This document shows positions 15,232 through 23,518 of a stretch of 33,097 bases of DNA, in pieces. The stretch's first letter is position 1; every line of letters starts with the position of its first letter. The position numbers were made by a program, and so were the translations under genes. The DNA is taken from positions 1 through 33,097 of the forward strand of contig JAGOLX010000062.1 in the NCBI GenBank assembly GCA_017993835.1, read 5' to 3'. The stretch comes from Phycisphaerae bacterium (GTDB lineage: Bacteria > Planctomycetota > Phycisphaerae > Sedimentisphaerales > Anaerobacaceae). The notes under the pieces are model-generated. The model did not search any database and was not told the origin of the DNA. It was given only the letters and a program-made list of their open reading frames with translations.

Positions 15232-18135
15232 TCATTCCACCACCTCGACTTTGATTGTCACGGGTTCGCTACAACGCAGGCCGTCGAGGACCCAGAACCT
15301 GTACTCGACTGTGCCCGGCTTGTCCGGCGCCTTGAGTCGAATAACCGAACCTTGATGGAGATCGAGCGGAGGCCTCGGCGTCTTCTCGCTCCAACGGTAA
15401 TAGAGCCGCTGGCCTTCCGGGTCGTAGCTCCGCGAGCCGTCGATCTCGAACTCCTGGTTGCAGCGGACGGTCATCTCGGCCTGCGCGACGGCCACCGGCC
15501 GCTGGTTCGTCTCACGAATCGCGTCAGGGACGGGCTTTCGAACGACAGGCGTCGGCTCAGATGGCGACGTCAGGCTCGTGCGAATCGGGTACGTGCCGCA
15601 GACTTGCCGGCCGGCCAGAAATGCCTCGTTGAACGCCATGAGGTCCATGAAGTGAATCTCCTGCTGCGTGTTCGGTGTCCTGTGGCGTAGCCTGGAAGAA
15701 GGCGAATCCGCTTGGAGTTCCGCGTTTACGCGGTCCTGGGCCGCCTGAAGGCGGGATTCCGAGCCCCTGGCGTCGATCCGAATCATCAGCGACCCCTCGA
15801 CCGTCCAGACGTTCGGCGTGAATGCGGTGTCCGTTTTGGCACCTCCAAACGGGTTCCACACGGAGATCGCACCATCGACCTTGTCGGTCTCGGGGTCGTC
15901 CCACTCGGCGTCCGTCTCGTTGGGAAACACGAAGCGTCCCTCGTCGTCGGTCTGCCCGATGAATTTCCGACGGTCGGCGAAGTACTTGGCGCCGCTGTCC
16001 TGCACCGGCGCCTGGGCGACGTGGTAGACGTAAACCGCGGCGTTCCGCAATGGTTGATCGTCACGATCGTAGATCAGCAGCCAGTTCGCCCGCGTGGGGA
16101 TGAGACGACCTTGCGTGCCCCAGAACCGGTCCTGGCGATAGCCTTTGTAGTGCAGGATATGTCCCGCCTGCGAGGGGTGGAGCCAGAGCTGGCAGCCGTC
16201 CATGAGCGATACGTACCCGCCGCCACAAGGGATGTTCACGCCCGGCGAGAACGGCATCAGCTCGTCGCCCTCGACCACAGGCAGCAAGGGCGAACCCGCG
16301 TAGGGTTTGCCCTCGTCGTCGGTGAGCAGGATGTTGCAGGCGCGGACGCCGTAGCCGTAGAGGTCGGGCTGGCTGAGGATCGTGTGCCCGAACTCGTGAA
16401 TGATCGCGGCGTCCACCGCCATCAGGTCCACCGGCTCGTTCACAGGGAATCCGCCGTCATAGTAAACCATCTGCTCCTCGTAGGCCTGGGCGCAGTTCTC
16501 CGCGGTGGTGTCGAGCGCCGTCATCGCGTCGATGCGGTAGGCCTCTTCGACGCCGTGTGGCCCGGTCGTCGGCCAGACCGCCTCACGGAGCATGACGTCC
16601 ATCCGCAGCTTCTGCGCACGGAGCCAGTCGTAGTAGCTCAGGGAGCCGACGTGGTTGATCCGCTTCTCGACCAGACAGGACTTCAGCACGTTGGGATCGT
16701 AGCCGAACTGGACCGGGCGGGCGTCCGTCCGCTCGAACGACTCGTTGTTGGCCTCGCAGAACTCGTCGACCTGCTCGTCGGGGTCCAGGAGGACCCGCAT
16801 CCACAGGGGCCGGTCCGGATAGGGGAACTGGAACTCGACCGCGGTCTCGTCGCCCGGTTCGAGACTGCGATCCACCGCCGCGGAGAACGTCTGTTTCGGC
16901 GCGATGGCGGGATCGAATCGATATCCGTCCGTCGCAGAGACCGGCACAAGGTCCAGGCGGACCCGGGCGCCCGCGGGCAGCGCCGCCAGGCCGAAGTTGC
17001 CCATGCGAATGCGTGCGGTCATGTTCTCACCTGACGAAGGGCGGTCCTTGACCGCGTCGTTGCGGTAACGAGGGTGCAGCTCGACACAGATCAAGCCGAG
17101 GTCCGGCTTGTCGGGCGAAACCACCTCCAGCGAATAGCTGACCCGGTATTGCCGGAACTTGGCGAAAACGCTGCACCGGCCCGGCTGCAGGGCCTTCACT
17201 CGGCCGTCCTCGTCGACGGTCGCGACCGATTCGTCCGTGCTCGCCCACGTGATGAACGGCTTGGCGTCGAAGTACCCCCACTGGGCATAGCGAGCCGCGA
17301 AGTCCGTGATCGGCTCCCATCGCCCGTCGCATCGGGCGAGAAGGCCAAGCTGCTTCTCGAAACCCGCGACGGCGCGCATATCCGACGGCACGCGCAGCGG
17401 ACTGAGATCCGTCCGAATGCCGTCGTACGGCGCGGTGCGGAAGTAATCGCGGTAGACCGAAGCGACCAGACCCCAGCCGCCTTCCGCGTCGAGATGGTCC
17501 CGGCAGATCAGCTCGTCGAGATCCGCCTGAGCGGACGGATCGCCGATCCAGACCCGCGAGTCGCCCATGGTCTTCGGGTCCAGGAACCGACAGCCTGCCG
17601 CGATCGGGCCGTCGACCGCCACCCGGTCGATCCAGAGCGGAAGTCCGACCGGCTGATCCCCGTTCGAGAACCAGGCCAGGACGATGTGATGCCACTTCCC
17701 CGCCCGCCAGGCGGAGACGTCGGCGCGGGCGACCGTGATCCTCTCGGGACTGGCCATCGTGCAGCGGAGCATCCCGCGCGCGGATTTCTCGAGGAGCAGA
17801 CCGTTGCCCGTCGGGTCGCCAATGCGGAGCAGGCGATGAGCTTGGCCGTCGTCGCCATTCCATTTCGGCCGGACCCAGAAGCTGATGTAGCCCTGACGCT
17901 GCGACAGCGAGGGCCACTCCACCGGCGCCGCGTCGACGAGCGAGACACCCTGGCCGTACGTGCCCACAGCCGCAGGCAGCGAGTCGATCAGCTCCAGGCT
18001 CCGAGCAGCCCCTGGGACGTTCGCATCTGTGAACCAGGCGACTTGCGTATCTGCCTGGGCAACCAAGCAAGGCAGGATCAGGCCAAGGAGCGCACTGCCC
18101 GCCAGTTTCATCGACAACCTGTAATCAAACGACAT
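15232..18135 (-). CDS. Secreted multidomain protein with an M6-like HEFGH metallopeptidase core
   Basis: This 967-residue protein starts at 18135, 7 nt after AAGGAG, and has a signal peptide ending near AQADT. In order it has: a LamG-like N-terminal domain at about 30-225; a Big_2-type Ig domain at about 289-336 (ITWASTDESVATVDEDG); a CARDB-like domain at about 344-467 (VDEFCEANNES); a catalytic-looking region with HEFGH at residues 580-584 followed by PDLYGYG; and a PKD-like domain at about 877-960 (IDGSRSYDPEG). HExGHxxxxPDLY followed by a 'YVSLMDG' segment recalls M6 (immune inhibitor A-like) peptidases, but the wider sequence is not a clear M6 member and the third zinc ligand is not proven. 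The substrate could be glycoprotein or matrix protein. It lies 44 nt after the GH65-like gene, likely in the same transcript. Confidence 0.72.
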   Translation of the reverse strand: MSFDYRLSMKLAGSALLGLILPCLVAQADTQVAWFTDANVPGAARSLELIDSLPAAVGTYGQGVSLVDAAPVEWPSLSQRQGYISFWVRPKWNGDDGQAHRLLRIGDPTGNGLLLEKSARGMLRCTMASPERITVARADVSAWRAGKWHHIVLAWFSNGDQPVGLPLWIDRVAVDGPIAAGCRFLDPKTMGDSRVWIGDPSAQADLDELICRDHLDAEGGWGLVASVYRDYFRTAPYDGIRTDLSPLRVPSDMRAVAGFEKQLGLLARCDGRWEPITDFAARYAQWGYFDAKPFITWASTDESVATVDEDGRVKALQPGRCSVFAKFRQYRVSYSLEVVSPDKPDLGLICVELHPRYRNDAVKDRPSSGENMTARIRMGNFGLAALPAGARVRLDLVPVSATDGYRFDPAIAPKQTFSAAVDRSLEPGDETAVEFQFPYPDRPLWMRVLLDPDEQVDEFCEANNESFERTDARPVQFGYDPNVLKSCLVEKRINHVGSLSYYDWLRAQKLRMDVMLREAVWPTTGPHGVEEAYRIDAMTALDTTAENCAQAYEEQMVYYDGGFPVNEPVDLMAVDAAIIHEFGHTILSQPDLYGYGVRACNILLTDDEGKPYAGSPLLPVVEGDELMPFSPGVNIPCGGGYVSLMDGCQLWLHPSQAGHILHYKGYRQDRFWGTQGRLIPTRANWLLIYDRDDQPLRNAAVYVYHVAQAPVQDSGAKYFADRRKFIGQTDDEGRFVFPNETDAEWDDPETDKVDGAISVWNPFGGAKTDTAFTPNVWTVEGSLMIRIDARGSESRLQAAQDRVNAELQADSPSSRLRHRTPNTQQEIHFMDLMAFNEAFLAGRQVCGTYPIRTSLTSPSEPTPVVRKPVPDAIRETNQRPVAVAQAEMTVRCNQEFEIDGSRSYDPEGQRLYYRWSEKTPRPPLDLHQGSVIRLKAPDKPGTVEYRFWVLDGLRCSEPVTIKVEVVE

Positions 18136-18179
18136 TCATGCACTCCTTCTGGTGATTGAATGAATCCGGTTCCCCGTTT

Positions 18180-20369
18180 TCACGGCATCCGCTGGAGGCC
18201 TTCCCATCGCACGTCCCATTTCCCGTTCTTCGGGAATCCGGGCGCGGGGCCGTCGGGACAGCCGTCCCAACCTGCGGCCATCATCGCCACCGCGGTCAGC
18301 AGGCCGCCGTTGCCCGGAAGGTACAGAGGCAGCCGGGCCGATTGGTAGTTGTGCCCGTTGGCGAGGTAGCGGTTCTTGGGCGAATCCAGGAACAGCGCAT
18401 CGACCGCCTCTTCCGGCTCGCCCAGCCGGGCGGCGGTCATCGCCAGCATGGGATAGTCCCACCCCCACGTGCTCGCCCAGTCCCAGTCTGCAACTACGCT
18501 GTCGTATGTTCGCTTCATTACATCGGGATCAATGAACGGCTTGGAAGTAGGCCCGATCTGCCTTTTTCCAAGCCTCAGCGGCGTGGCAGGCACGACCCCG
18601 AGTGCCGCGACCATTGTCGGATGGTCGCGACGGATCGTGTACGGCGGGGTCTCGATCCCCGTGTAGACACCCTCGCGAACGGTGGGTCGCGAGAGCCCGC
18701 GGATCACCTCATCCCACTTCGCATCCCGCTCCAGGCCAAGACGCAATCGCCACTGTTGGGCGGTCTCCAGGGCCCAACGCCAATACGCCAGTTCGAAGGT
18801 CGGATTGAGGTTGCGGGCCTTGTCGGGTCCGTAGCTCTCCTGGGCGGGGATCATCGCCGGTCCCAGGACGTAGCGACGATTCGTCTCGTCCCACACAGGA
18901 TACGACGCCATGAACTCAGCGGTCTCGAAGACAATCCGCCGATAGCGATCCAACGTCTCTGCGTTCGGGCGAGCACGATAGCACAGTTCCGCGTAGTAGA
19001 TCGGATGTGGCTGTTGCCAGATCAGGAACACGCCCACGCTGCTGGGGCTCTCGCGCCCGTCCGGGCCGACCATCTTGGGCCAGCGGGCACCGGCATAGCC
19101 CTGGAGTTTCGCGGTGCCCTCGGCCATTGGGAGGATGGAATCGTACCATGCCAGGCTTCGCTCCAGGAGCTCGATCCGGTCCCACAGCGCGAAATGCACC
19201 CCGTGCCACCAGTGCATCTCCAGATGCGATTTGCCGTGCCAGCTATTGGCGGTGAGACCCGTCTCCTGGGGCAGGCGGGAGCCCGCGCACTGGATCGCCA
19301 TGAGGTATTGCGACAGCACGACCCTCCGCTCCAGTTCCGACGCACGCGGATCGGTGCACCGTGAGAAGTCGATGGCCCCGCCGGACTGCCAGAATCGCTG
19401 CCAGTGGTTCGCCGCCGCGGCGCGGACTTCGTCGAAGCTCGGCAGGGATTCGGTGATCTCCGTCGGCGAAAATGCGATGACCACTTCCAAGGCCGCGCCG
19501 TCCTGTTGGAGGATCTCGTACTCGTGCTGTGACTGCATCTGCATCCGACCGCCCTGTGACCAGGCCATCCGAACGTAGTAGCGGTCCGCGTCAAGGCTCC
19601 GCGCCAGGTCCGCCTGTCCATCGGTCATGCGGCACGTCGTCGTGTGCCGATCCGCCAGGCTCCAATCCGCGGCCTTGCCCCAGTCGGTGCTGCCATAGGG
19701 AAACGCCAGGCGAACCGCGAGTCGCTGCTGTCCCAGCAGAGGCGACTCGATCCGCACCGCCAAGAGGTCGCGCGACGGATGGCACATCGTCAAGACTGTC
19801 ACCGGCGTCCCTTCCACTTTTAAGCGGCTGGACAATAACCCGGTCCACAAATCGAGGCTCTGAACAGTCTCGGTCAGGTCGTCGATGGTCGCCCGGGAGC
19901 CGTCGGACTTGGTGATGCGCAGGCCGATCTGCCCGAGGTGCAGACGATGGGGATTGGCTCTCAGCCAGTTCGCAGCGGGCGAGTATCCGCCCGAGGGCGC
20001 GCCGCCTGCGGCGTAGGGGACTTCGCGCCCCGCGACGGTGTAGCAGTTCATCGCATCTGCGAGCGTGTAACCCTCCGTGTTCGGCAGGCTGTGCCAGCCC
20101 CACTGGGAAAGCGTGCCCAGCGACATGGCCTTGAGATGGTAGTCGGGGAACGTCTGAAGGCCTGTGATGTCCGCGGTGAAGGCGAACTCCCCGTTGCCGA
20201 CGCTCAGCGGGGTCAACGGATCGGGCTTGTCGAGCGTGACATTGTGCCGTGTTACCAAGGCGTGCCGGTCGATCCGGGCGGACTCGCCCGCCTGGGCGAG
20301 GACGCACCCCGCCAGCACGCCCATCACCACCAGGATTCTGCAACGAACTGTCACGGTTTCTGGGGACAT
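18180..20369 (-). CDS. Exported GH65-like six-hairpin glycosidase, unassigned family
   Basis: This 729-residue protein starts at 20369 with GGAGA 7 nt upstream and a signal peptide (to about residue 27, AQAGES). An N-terminal beta-sandwich begins DPLTPLSVGNGEFAFTADITG. The (alpha/alpha)6 part carries WHGKSHLEMHWWHGVHFALW, QGYAGARWPKMVG, LIWQQPHPIYYAELCYR and PAQESYGP. These recall GH65 and its relative, protein-glucosylgalactosylhydroxylysine glucosidase, where the acidic residue near the WxxExHW helix helps catalysis. It is probably an inverting glycosidase acting on an unknown glycan, or a phosphorylase-fold relative. Its start lies inside the 3' end of the phosphoesterase gene (19-nt overlap), which suggests translational coupling. 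Confidence 0.75.
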   Translation of the reverse strand: MSPETVTVRCRILVVMGVLAGCVLAQAGESARIDRHALVTRHNVTLDKPDPLTPLSVGNGEFAFTADITGLQTFPDYHLKAMSLGTLSQWGWHSLPNTEGYTLADAMNCYTVAGREVPYAAGGAPSGGYSPAANWLRANPHRLHLGQIGLRITKSDGSRATIDDLTETVQSLDLWTGLLSSRLKVEGTPVTVLTMCHPSRDLLAVRIESPLLGQQRLAVRLAFPYGSTDWGKAADWSLADRHTTTCRMTDGQADLARSLDADRYYVRMAWSQGGRMQMQSQHEYEILQQDGAALEVVIAFSPTEITESLPSFDEVRAAAANHWQRFWQSGGAIDFSRCTDPRASELERRVVLSQYLMAIQCAGSRLPQETGLTANSWHGKSHLEMHWWHGVHFALWDRIELLERSLAWYDSILPMAEGTAKLQGYAGARWPKMVGPDGRESPSSVGVFLIWQQPHPIYYAELCYRARPNAETLDRYRRIVFETAEFMASYPVWDETNRRYVLGPAMIPAQESYGPDKARNLNPTFELAYWRWALETAQQWRLRLGLERDAKWDEVIRGLSRPTVREGVYTGIETPPYTIRRDHPTMVAALGVVPATPLRLGKRQIGPTSKPFIDPDVMKRTYDSVVADWDWASTWGWDYPMLAMTAARLGEPEEAVDALFLDSPKNRYLANGHNYQSARLPLYLPGNGGLLTAVAMMAAGWDGCPDGPAPGFPKNGKWDVRWEGLQRMP

Positions 20370-21313
20370 TGCAGTTCTCCGCTTACGGCCTTGCGGTAAC
20401 CGGTGACGACCAGGCTCCGATCCGGCCGCACTTCAACAACAGCGTAGGAATTGTTCTCTTGGCCTTGGCCTTCCACGACGCCCTTGAGCGTGTAGTAGGG
20501 AATCCCCTCGATGCAGCTATGAGCCCCTGCGTGATGATGTCCCTGGAAGACCGCGAGGACCTTGCGGGACTCCTGCAGGACTGCTCGGACCTCCGCTGCG
20601 TTGTTCACGTAGAGATCGCCGGTCCCATCGAGCAACTGGTGAACGAAAACGACAACGGGACCTCGGGCAGTCGCCAAATCCTGTCTGAGCCAGTCGAGCT
20701 CGTGACGTGGGATGTTCGCATCGGTCCAGTCGAAGTTGCCGCGATCGTAATCGGCGCCGTCGGCCTTATAGTTGGCGTCGAGCACGACACAGTGCAGACC
20801 TCGCACGTCGAACGAATAGTAGGTTCGACTCGGATCGATGCCTGTGCTCTCGACATTCTGGAAGAACTGCCCTTTCGAGATGCAGTCTACATCGTGATTG
20901 CCGAGCACGTGGTATCGCGGGCCGGCGAAGCCCTGGAACACATCCTCGATTGTCCGGAGGTATTGCAGCGTCCTGCTCTCGACGGGCGGCCCGTCCTCGT
21001 CCTTCAGATCGCCCAGCTCGACGAGAAAGTCCACTCGTTCCGCGTTCATCCGCGCGACGCACTCGGACAGCTTGTCCAGCGACTCGCGATAGAACCGCGT
21101 GCCCGCTGGCTCGGTGTCGGCATAGTGACAGTCCGTGACGATCCCGAATCGGACCGGCCGGCGTCCAGTTCTTGACGGCCCGCCCGGCGCACACGAGGAC
21201 GAGACAAGAGCCGTTCCCGCAGCCACGGCCGCCGCTGATTGCAGAAGGACCCGGCGGCCGATTTCCCACGATTCCGCAGAGTGCCGATTTCCGTCCCGGG
21301 CATTCTCATTCAT
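20351..21313 (-). CDS. Calcineurin-like metallophosphoesterase with Tat-like leader
   Basis: This 320-residue protein shows the metallophosphoesterase motif set in order: IVTDCHYA (DxH), ELGDLKDE (GDxxD type), LGNHD, VFVHQ, and FQGHHHAGAH (GHxH). The N-terminus contains GRRVLLQSAAAVAAGTALVSSSC, a twin-arginine-like export signal ending in a Cys that might be lipidated, though the lipobox is imperfect. ATG 21313 is chosen over a GTG at 21322; neither has a clear Shine-Dalgarno, so the start is uncertain. The protein would act outside the cytoplasm on a phosphate ester or nucleotide. Such proteins are frequent beside polysaccharide-degradation genes in Planctomycetota and Bacteroidota. Its 3' end overlaps the GH65-like gene. 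Confidence 0.85.
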   Translation of the reverse strand: MNENARDGNRHSAESWEIGRRVLLQSAAAVAAGTALVSSSCAPGGPSRTGRRPVRFGIVTDCHYADTEPAGTRFYRESLDKLSECVARMNAERVDFLVELGDLKDEDGPPVESRTLQYLRTIEDVFQGFAGPRYHVLGNHDVDCISKGQFFQNVESTGIDPSRTYYSFDVRGLHCVVLDANYKADGADYDRGNFDWTDANIPRHELDWLRQDLATARGPVVVFVHQLLDGTGDLYVNNAAEVRAVLQESRKVLAVFQGHHHAGAHSCIEGIPYYTLKGVVEGQGQENNSYAVVEVRPDRSLVVTGYRKAVSGELQCPQKP

Positions 21314-21388
21314 GCCGCACACACATCAGATGATCCAGAATACCTCGCCGCGTGCAGACGTCGAACGAACCCGACCTATCTATGCGGT

Positions 21389-21480
21389 TGTCATCCTGAG
21401 GCGCAGCCGAAGGATCTGGGCCGAGGACAGAAGGTCCCTCCCGATCGCAGGCCAGATCCTTCACTTCGTTCAGGATGACA
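21389..21480. repeat. Inverted pair of TGTCATCCTGA modules
   Basis: The left module (21389-21417) starts TGTCATCCTGAGG and ends AAGGATCT. The right module (21454-21480), read on the minus strand, starts TGTCATCCTGAACG and also ends AAGGATCT. Each module has its own small dyad (ATCCT/AGGAT), and the pair forms a larger palindrome. This motif is widespread in genomes of several uncultured or environmental phyla. It fills the spacer between the amidotransferase stop and the phosphoesterase start (21314-21570), where no gene is seen, and could also act as a transcription barrier. Confidence 0.75.
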
Positions 21481-21570
21481 GAATCGCAACCGGGCACGAC
21501 TCTTTCCAAATCCTTGCCCTATCGAAGGCACGCGGCTTTCACTCGCGCATTGTAGCAGACGATCGTGACC

Positions 21571-22275
21571 TCAGACAACCTGTTCTCGACGCAATATGGA
21601 ATCGAGGAGTGTGAAAAGCAGTTCGCGGGTGCGCTCTACTTGATCGAATCGTGCCAGGATTTGTTCCCGGCTCTGGATGAATGGGGCATCGGTCAGTTCG
21701 CAGGCACAGTGGGCGAGCATGCTGTGGATGCTGTCGGCCGTGTATTCGAGATGACATTGCAGGCCGACAGCGCGTCCGGAGTATTCAAACGCCTGGTTGG
21801 GACATGCTTCGCTCTGCGCCAGGCGTCTGGCGCCGGGCGGGATGTCAAAGGTGTCGCCGTGCCAGTGGAAGGCATGGAACTCGGTCGGCAGGCCGTGGAA
21901 CAGGTCCGAGTCGCGGGCTTCCGCCGTCAGGCGGACCGGGAACCAGCCAATCTCGACGTGAGGGTTCTGCGTCACCTTCGCGCCCAGAACGTCGGCCAGG
22001 AGCTGGGCGCCGAGGCAAACGCCAAGGATCGAAACGCCCCTGGCGACGGCCCGCTCGATGAACGCCTTTTCTCTCTTGAGCCAGGGGTGGTTGCGGTATT
22101 GGTAGACGTTCATCGGTCCGCCCATAATCGCGAGCAGGCCTATGTCGTCGATCTCGGGCAGCGGCTCATTCTCATAGAGCCGTGTTCGGGTCACGATGTG
22201 GTTGCGGCTCTCGGCCCAAACCGCGATATTGGCGGCATCCTCAAACGGCACGTGTTGCAGGTAGTGGACTCTCAT
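21571..22275 (-). CDS. Class I glutamine amidotransferase (GMP synthase-like GATase1 domain)
   Basis: This 234-residue single-domain protein has the GATase1 triad: Cys87 in GVCLGAQLLA, His175 and Glu177 in QCHLEY. IMGGPMNVYQ matches the glycine-rich oxyanion region. There is no signal peptide, so it is cytoplasmic. Stand-alone GATase1 proteins of this kind are often annotated as GMP synthase-like or as gamma-glutamyl hydrolase relatives. The physiological acceptor is not evident and no synthase partner is nearby. The ATG is 7 nt after the GH43 stop, so it is part of the arabinan operon by position, which is an unexpected neighbour. Confidence 0.87.
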   Translation of the reverse strand: MRVHYLQHVPFEDAANIAVWAESRNHIVTRTRLYENEPLPEIDDIGLLAIMGGPMNVYQYRNHPWLKREKAFIERAVARGVSILGVCLGAQLLADVLGAKVTQNPHVEIGWFPVRLTAEARDSDLFHGLPTEFHAFHWHGDTFDIPPGARRLAQSEACPNQAFEYSGRAVGLQCHLEYTADSIHSMLAHCACELTDAPFIQSREQILARFDQVERTRELLFTLLDSILRREQVV

Positions 22276-22282
22276 GGGCAGC

Positions 22283-23341
22283 TCACTTCGACGATTCGGG
22301 GATTCCCACGACGGGCCAGCCGTCCTCGGTCCAGGTCAGAGGTCGGAGGGCGTACTTCGAGACGCCCCAGGGGGTGCTGCCGTCATAGAAGTGCATCCCG
22401 AGCCAGTACCGGTCGCCCTCCTTCAGGATGCCGGCGTGGCCCGGCCCGATGAACGCGCCGTCCGTGTCGAGCAAAAGGGTGCCGCCGCCTTCGAGCATGT
22501 CCTTGTCCTCCTTGTCCAGGTAGGGCCCGGTGATCGTCGGGCTGCGTCCGACCCGCATGTTGTACGTGCTGTTGACGCCCCGACAGCACATGCCCCAGTT
22601 CAGGAACAGGTAGTAGATCCCGTCGCGATGGTAGATGAACGGCGCCTCGATGGAATCGTAGTGCGCCAACGCGTGGATCGGGGAATCGGGGGCAATCCGC
22701 CTGCCGGTGGTTGGGTCGAGCTGAATCAGCTTGATGCCTCCCCAGAACGAGCCGAAGGCGAGCCAGAGGTTGCCGTCGGCGTCCTGCGCCACCGCGGGGT
22801 CGATGGTGTTGAAATCGTCGCGCGGGCTCGACTGGATCACAATGCCGCCGTCCTTCCATTCGTAGGCGGGATCGCACGGGTCCAGCGTGACATTGGTGGC
22901 CAGTCCGATGGCGGAGGTGTTCTTCCCGAAGGTCGAGACGGAGAAGTAGAGCAGATACCGGTCGCGAAAACGGATGACGTCCGGCGCCCAGAAGTCCAGT
23001 CCGCCGCGATTGCCCGGCACCGCCTGGGCCACCCACTCGGGCGACTTCGTGAACGTCTGCGGCCCGCGCTCCCACGTGACAAGGTCCTTCGAGCGGTAGC
23101 TGGGCGTGCCTCGACCGGTGCAGAAGATCCAGTACTCGTTTTTGCACTGGACGATGGTAGAGGGGTCGTGGACGCGAATCCCGCGACTGCCCAGCTTGAG
23201 CACGTGGGCAACCGCGTTCGGATCGGCGGGAGGTTCCGGCGGGCGGCCCGGCCGGGAAGGGCCGACGGGCTGAGCCCACCCTGTCGTCGTCGCGGAGACG
23301 ATTGCACCCAACACAATCCAAGAATGAACTGCGATCTTCAT
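22283..23341 (-). CDS. GH43 endo-1,5-alpha-L-arabinanase-like enzyme
   Basis: This is a 352-residue protein. ATG 23341 is chosen because a signal peptide follows (MKIAVHSWIVLGAIVSATTTGWAQ); the frame upstream runs into the REP pair. The five-bladed propeller of clan GH-F is indicated by Asp59 (VHDPS, general base), Asp181 (NTIDPAV, pKa modulator) and Glu232 (SIEAPF, general acid). FGSFWGGIKLIQLD, NSTYNMRVGRS and IGPGHAG are typical of the arabinanase subfamilies. It would cut the alpha-1,5-arabinan backbone outside the cytoplasm and supply oligomers to the GH51 and GH146 enzymes encoded upstream. There is no extra binding module. AAGG lies close before the start. Confidence 0.9.
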   Translation of the reverse strand: MKIAVHSWIVLGAIVSATTTGWAQPVGPSRPGRPPEPPADPNAVAHVLKLGSRGIRVHDPSTIVQCKNEYWIFCTGRGTPSYRSKDLVTWERGPQTFTKSPEWVAQAVPGNRGGLDFWAPDVIRFRDRYLLYFSVSTFGKNTSAIGLATNVTLDPCDPAYEWKDGGIVIQSSPRDDFNTIDPAVAQDADGNLWLAFGSFWGGIKLIQLDPTTGRRIAPDSPIHALAHYDSIEAPFIYHRDGIYYLFLNWGMCCRGVNSTYNMRVGRSPTITGPYLDKEDKDMLEGGGTLLLDTDGAFIGPGHAGILKEGDRYWLGMHFYDGSTPWGVSKYALRPLTWTEDGWPVVGIPESSK

Positions 23342-23364
23342 AACGACCTTAGACAAATCGCGGC

Positions 23365-23434
23365 GTTCGTAGTAACGCCGTAAGGCGTTGTCTTCCTTGT
23401 CTCGATGATATGCTCTCGCGAGCACACTACTAGC
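23365..23434. repeat. REP-like inverted pair (REPIN), copy 2
   Basis: Module a (plus, 23365-23395) reads GTTCGTAGT, stem AACGCC, loop GTAA, stem GGCGTT, tail GTCTTC. Module b (minus, 23404-23434) reads GCTAGTAGT, stem GTGCTC, loop GCGA, stem GAGCAT, tail ATCATC. Module a has a perfect 6-bp stem, and in b all six positions pair (one G-T). The pair lies in the 177-nt spacer between GH146 and GH43, just upstream of the GH43 start, so it would be in the mRNA leader. Confidence 0.8.
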
Positions 23435-23518
23435 TTACCGTTCAACCGTCGCGGCCGAACGCAATACGGTCGGCGAACTCGCACAAGACGTCACGCGGAA
23501 TTCCGCGTCGTCGATCGT

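Noticed and set aside
21389-21480. Possible CRISPR-like repeat unit
   Set aside because: There are only two modules, in inverted rather than direct orientation, with no spacer series or cas gene nearby.
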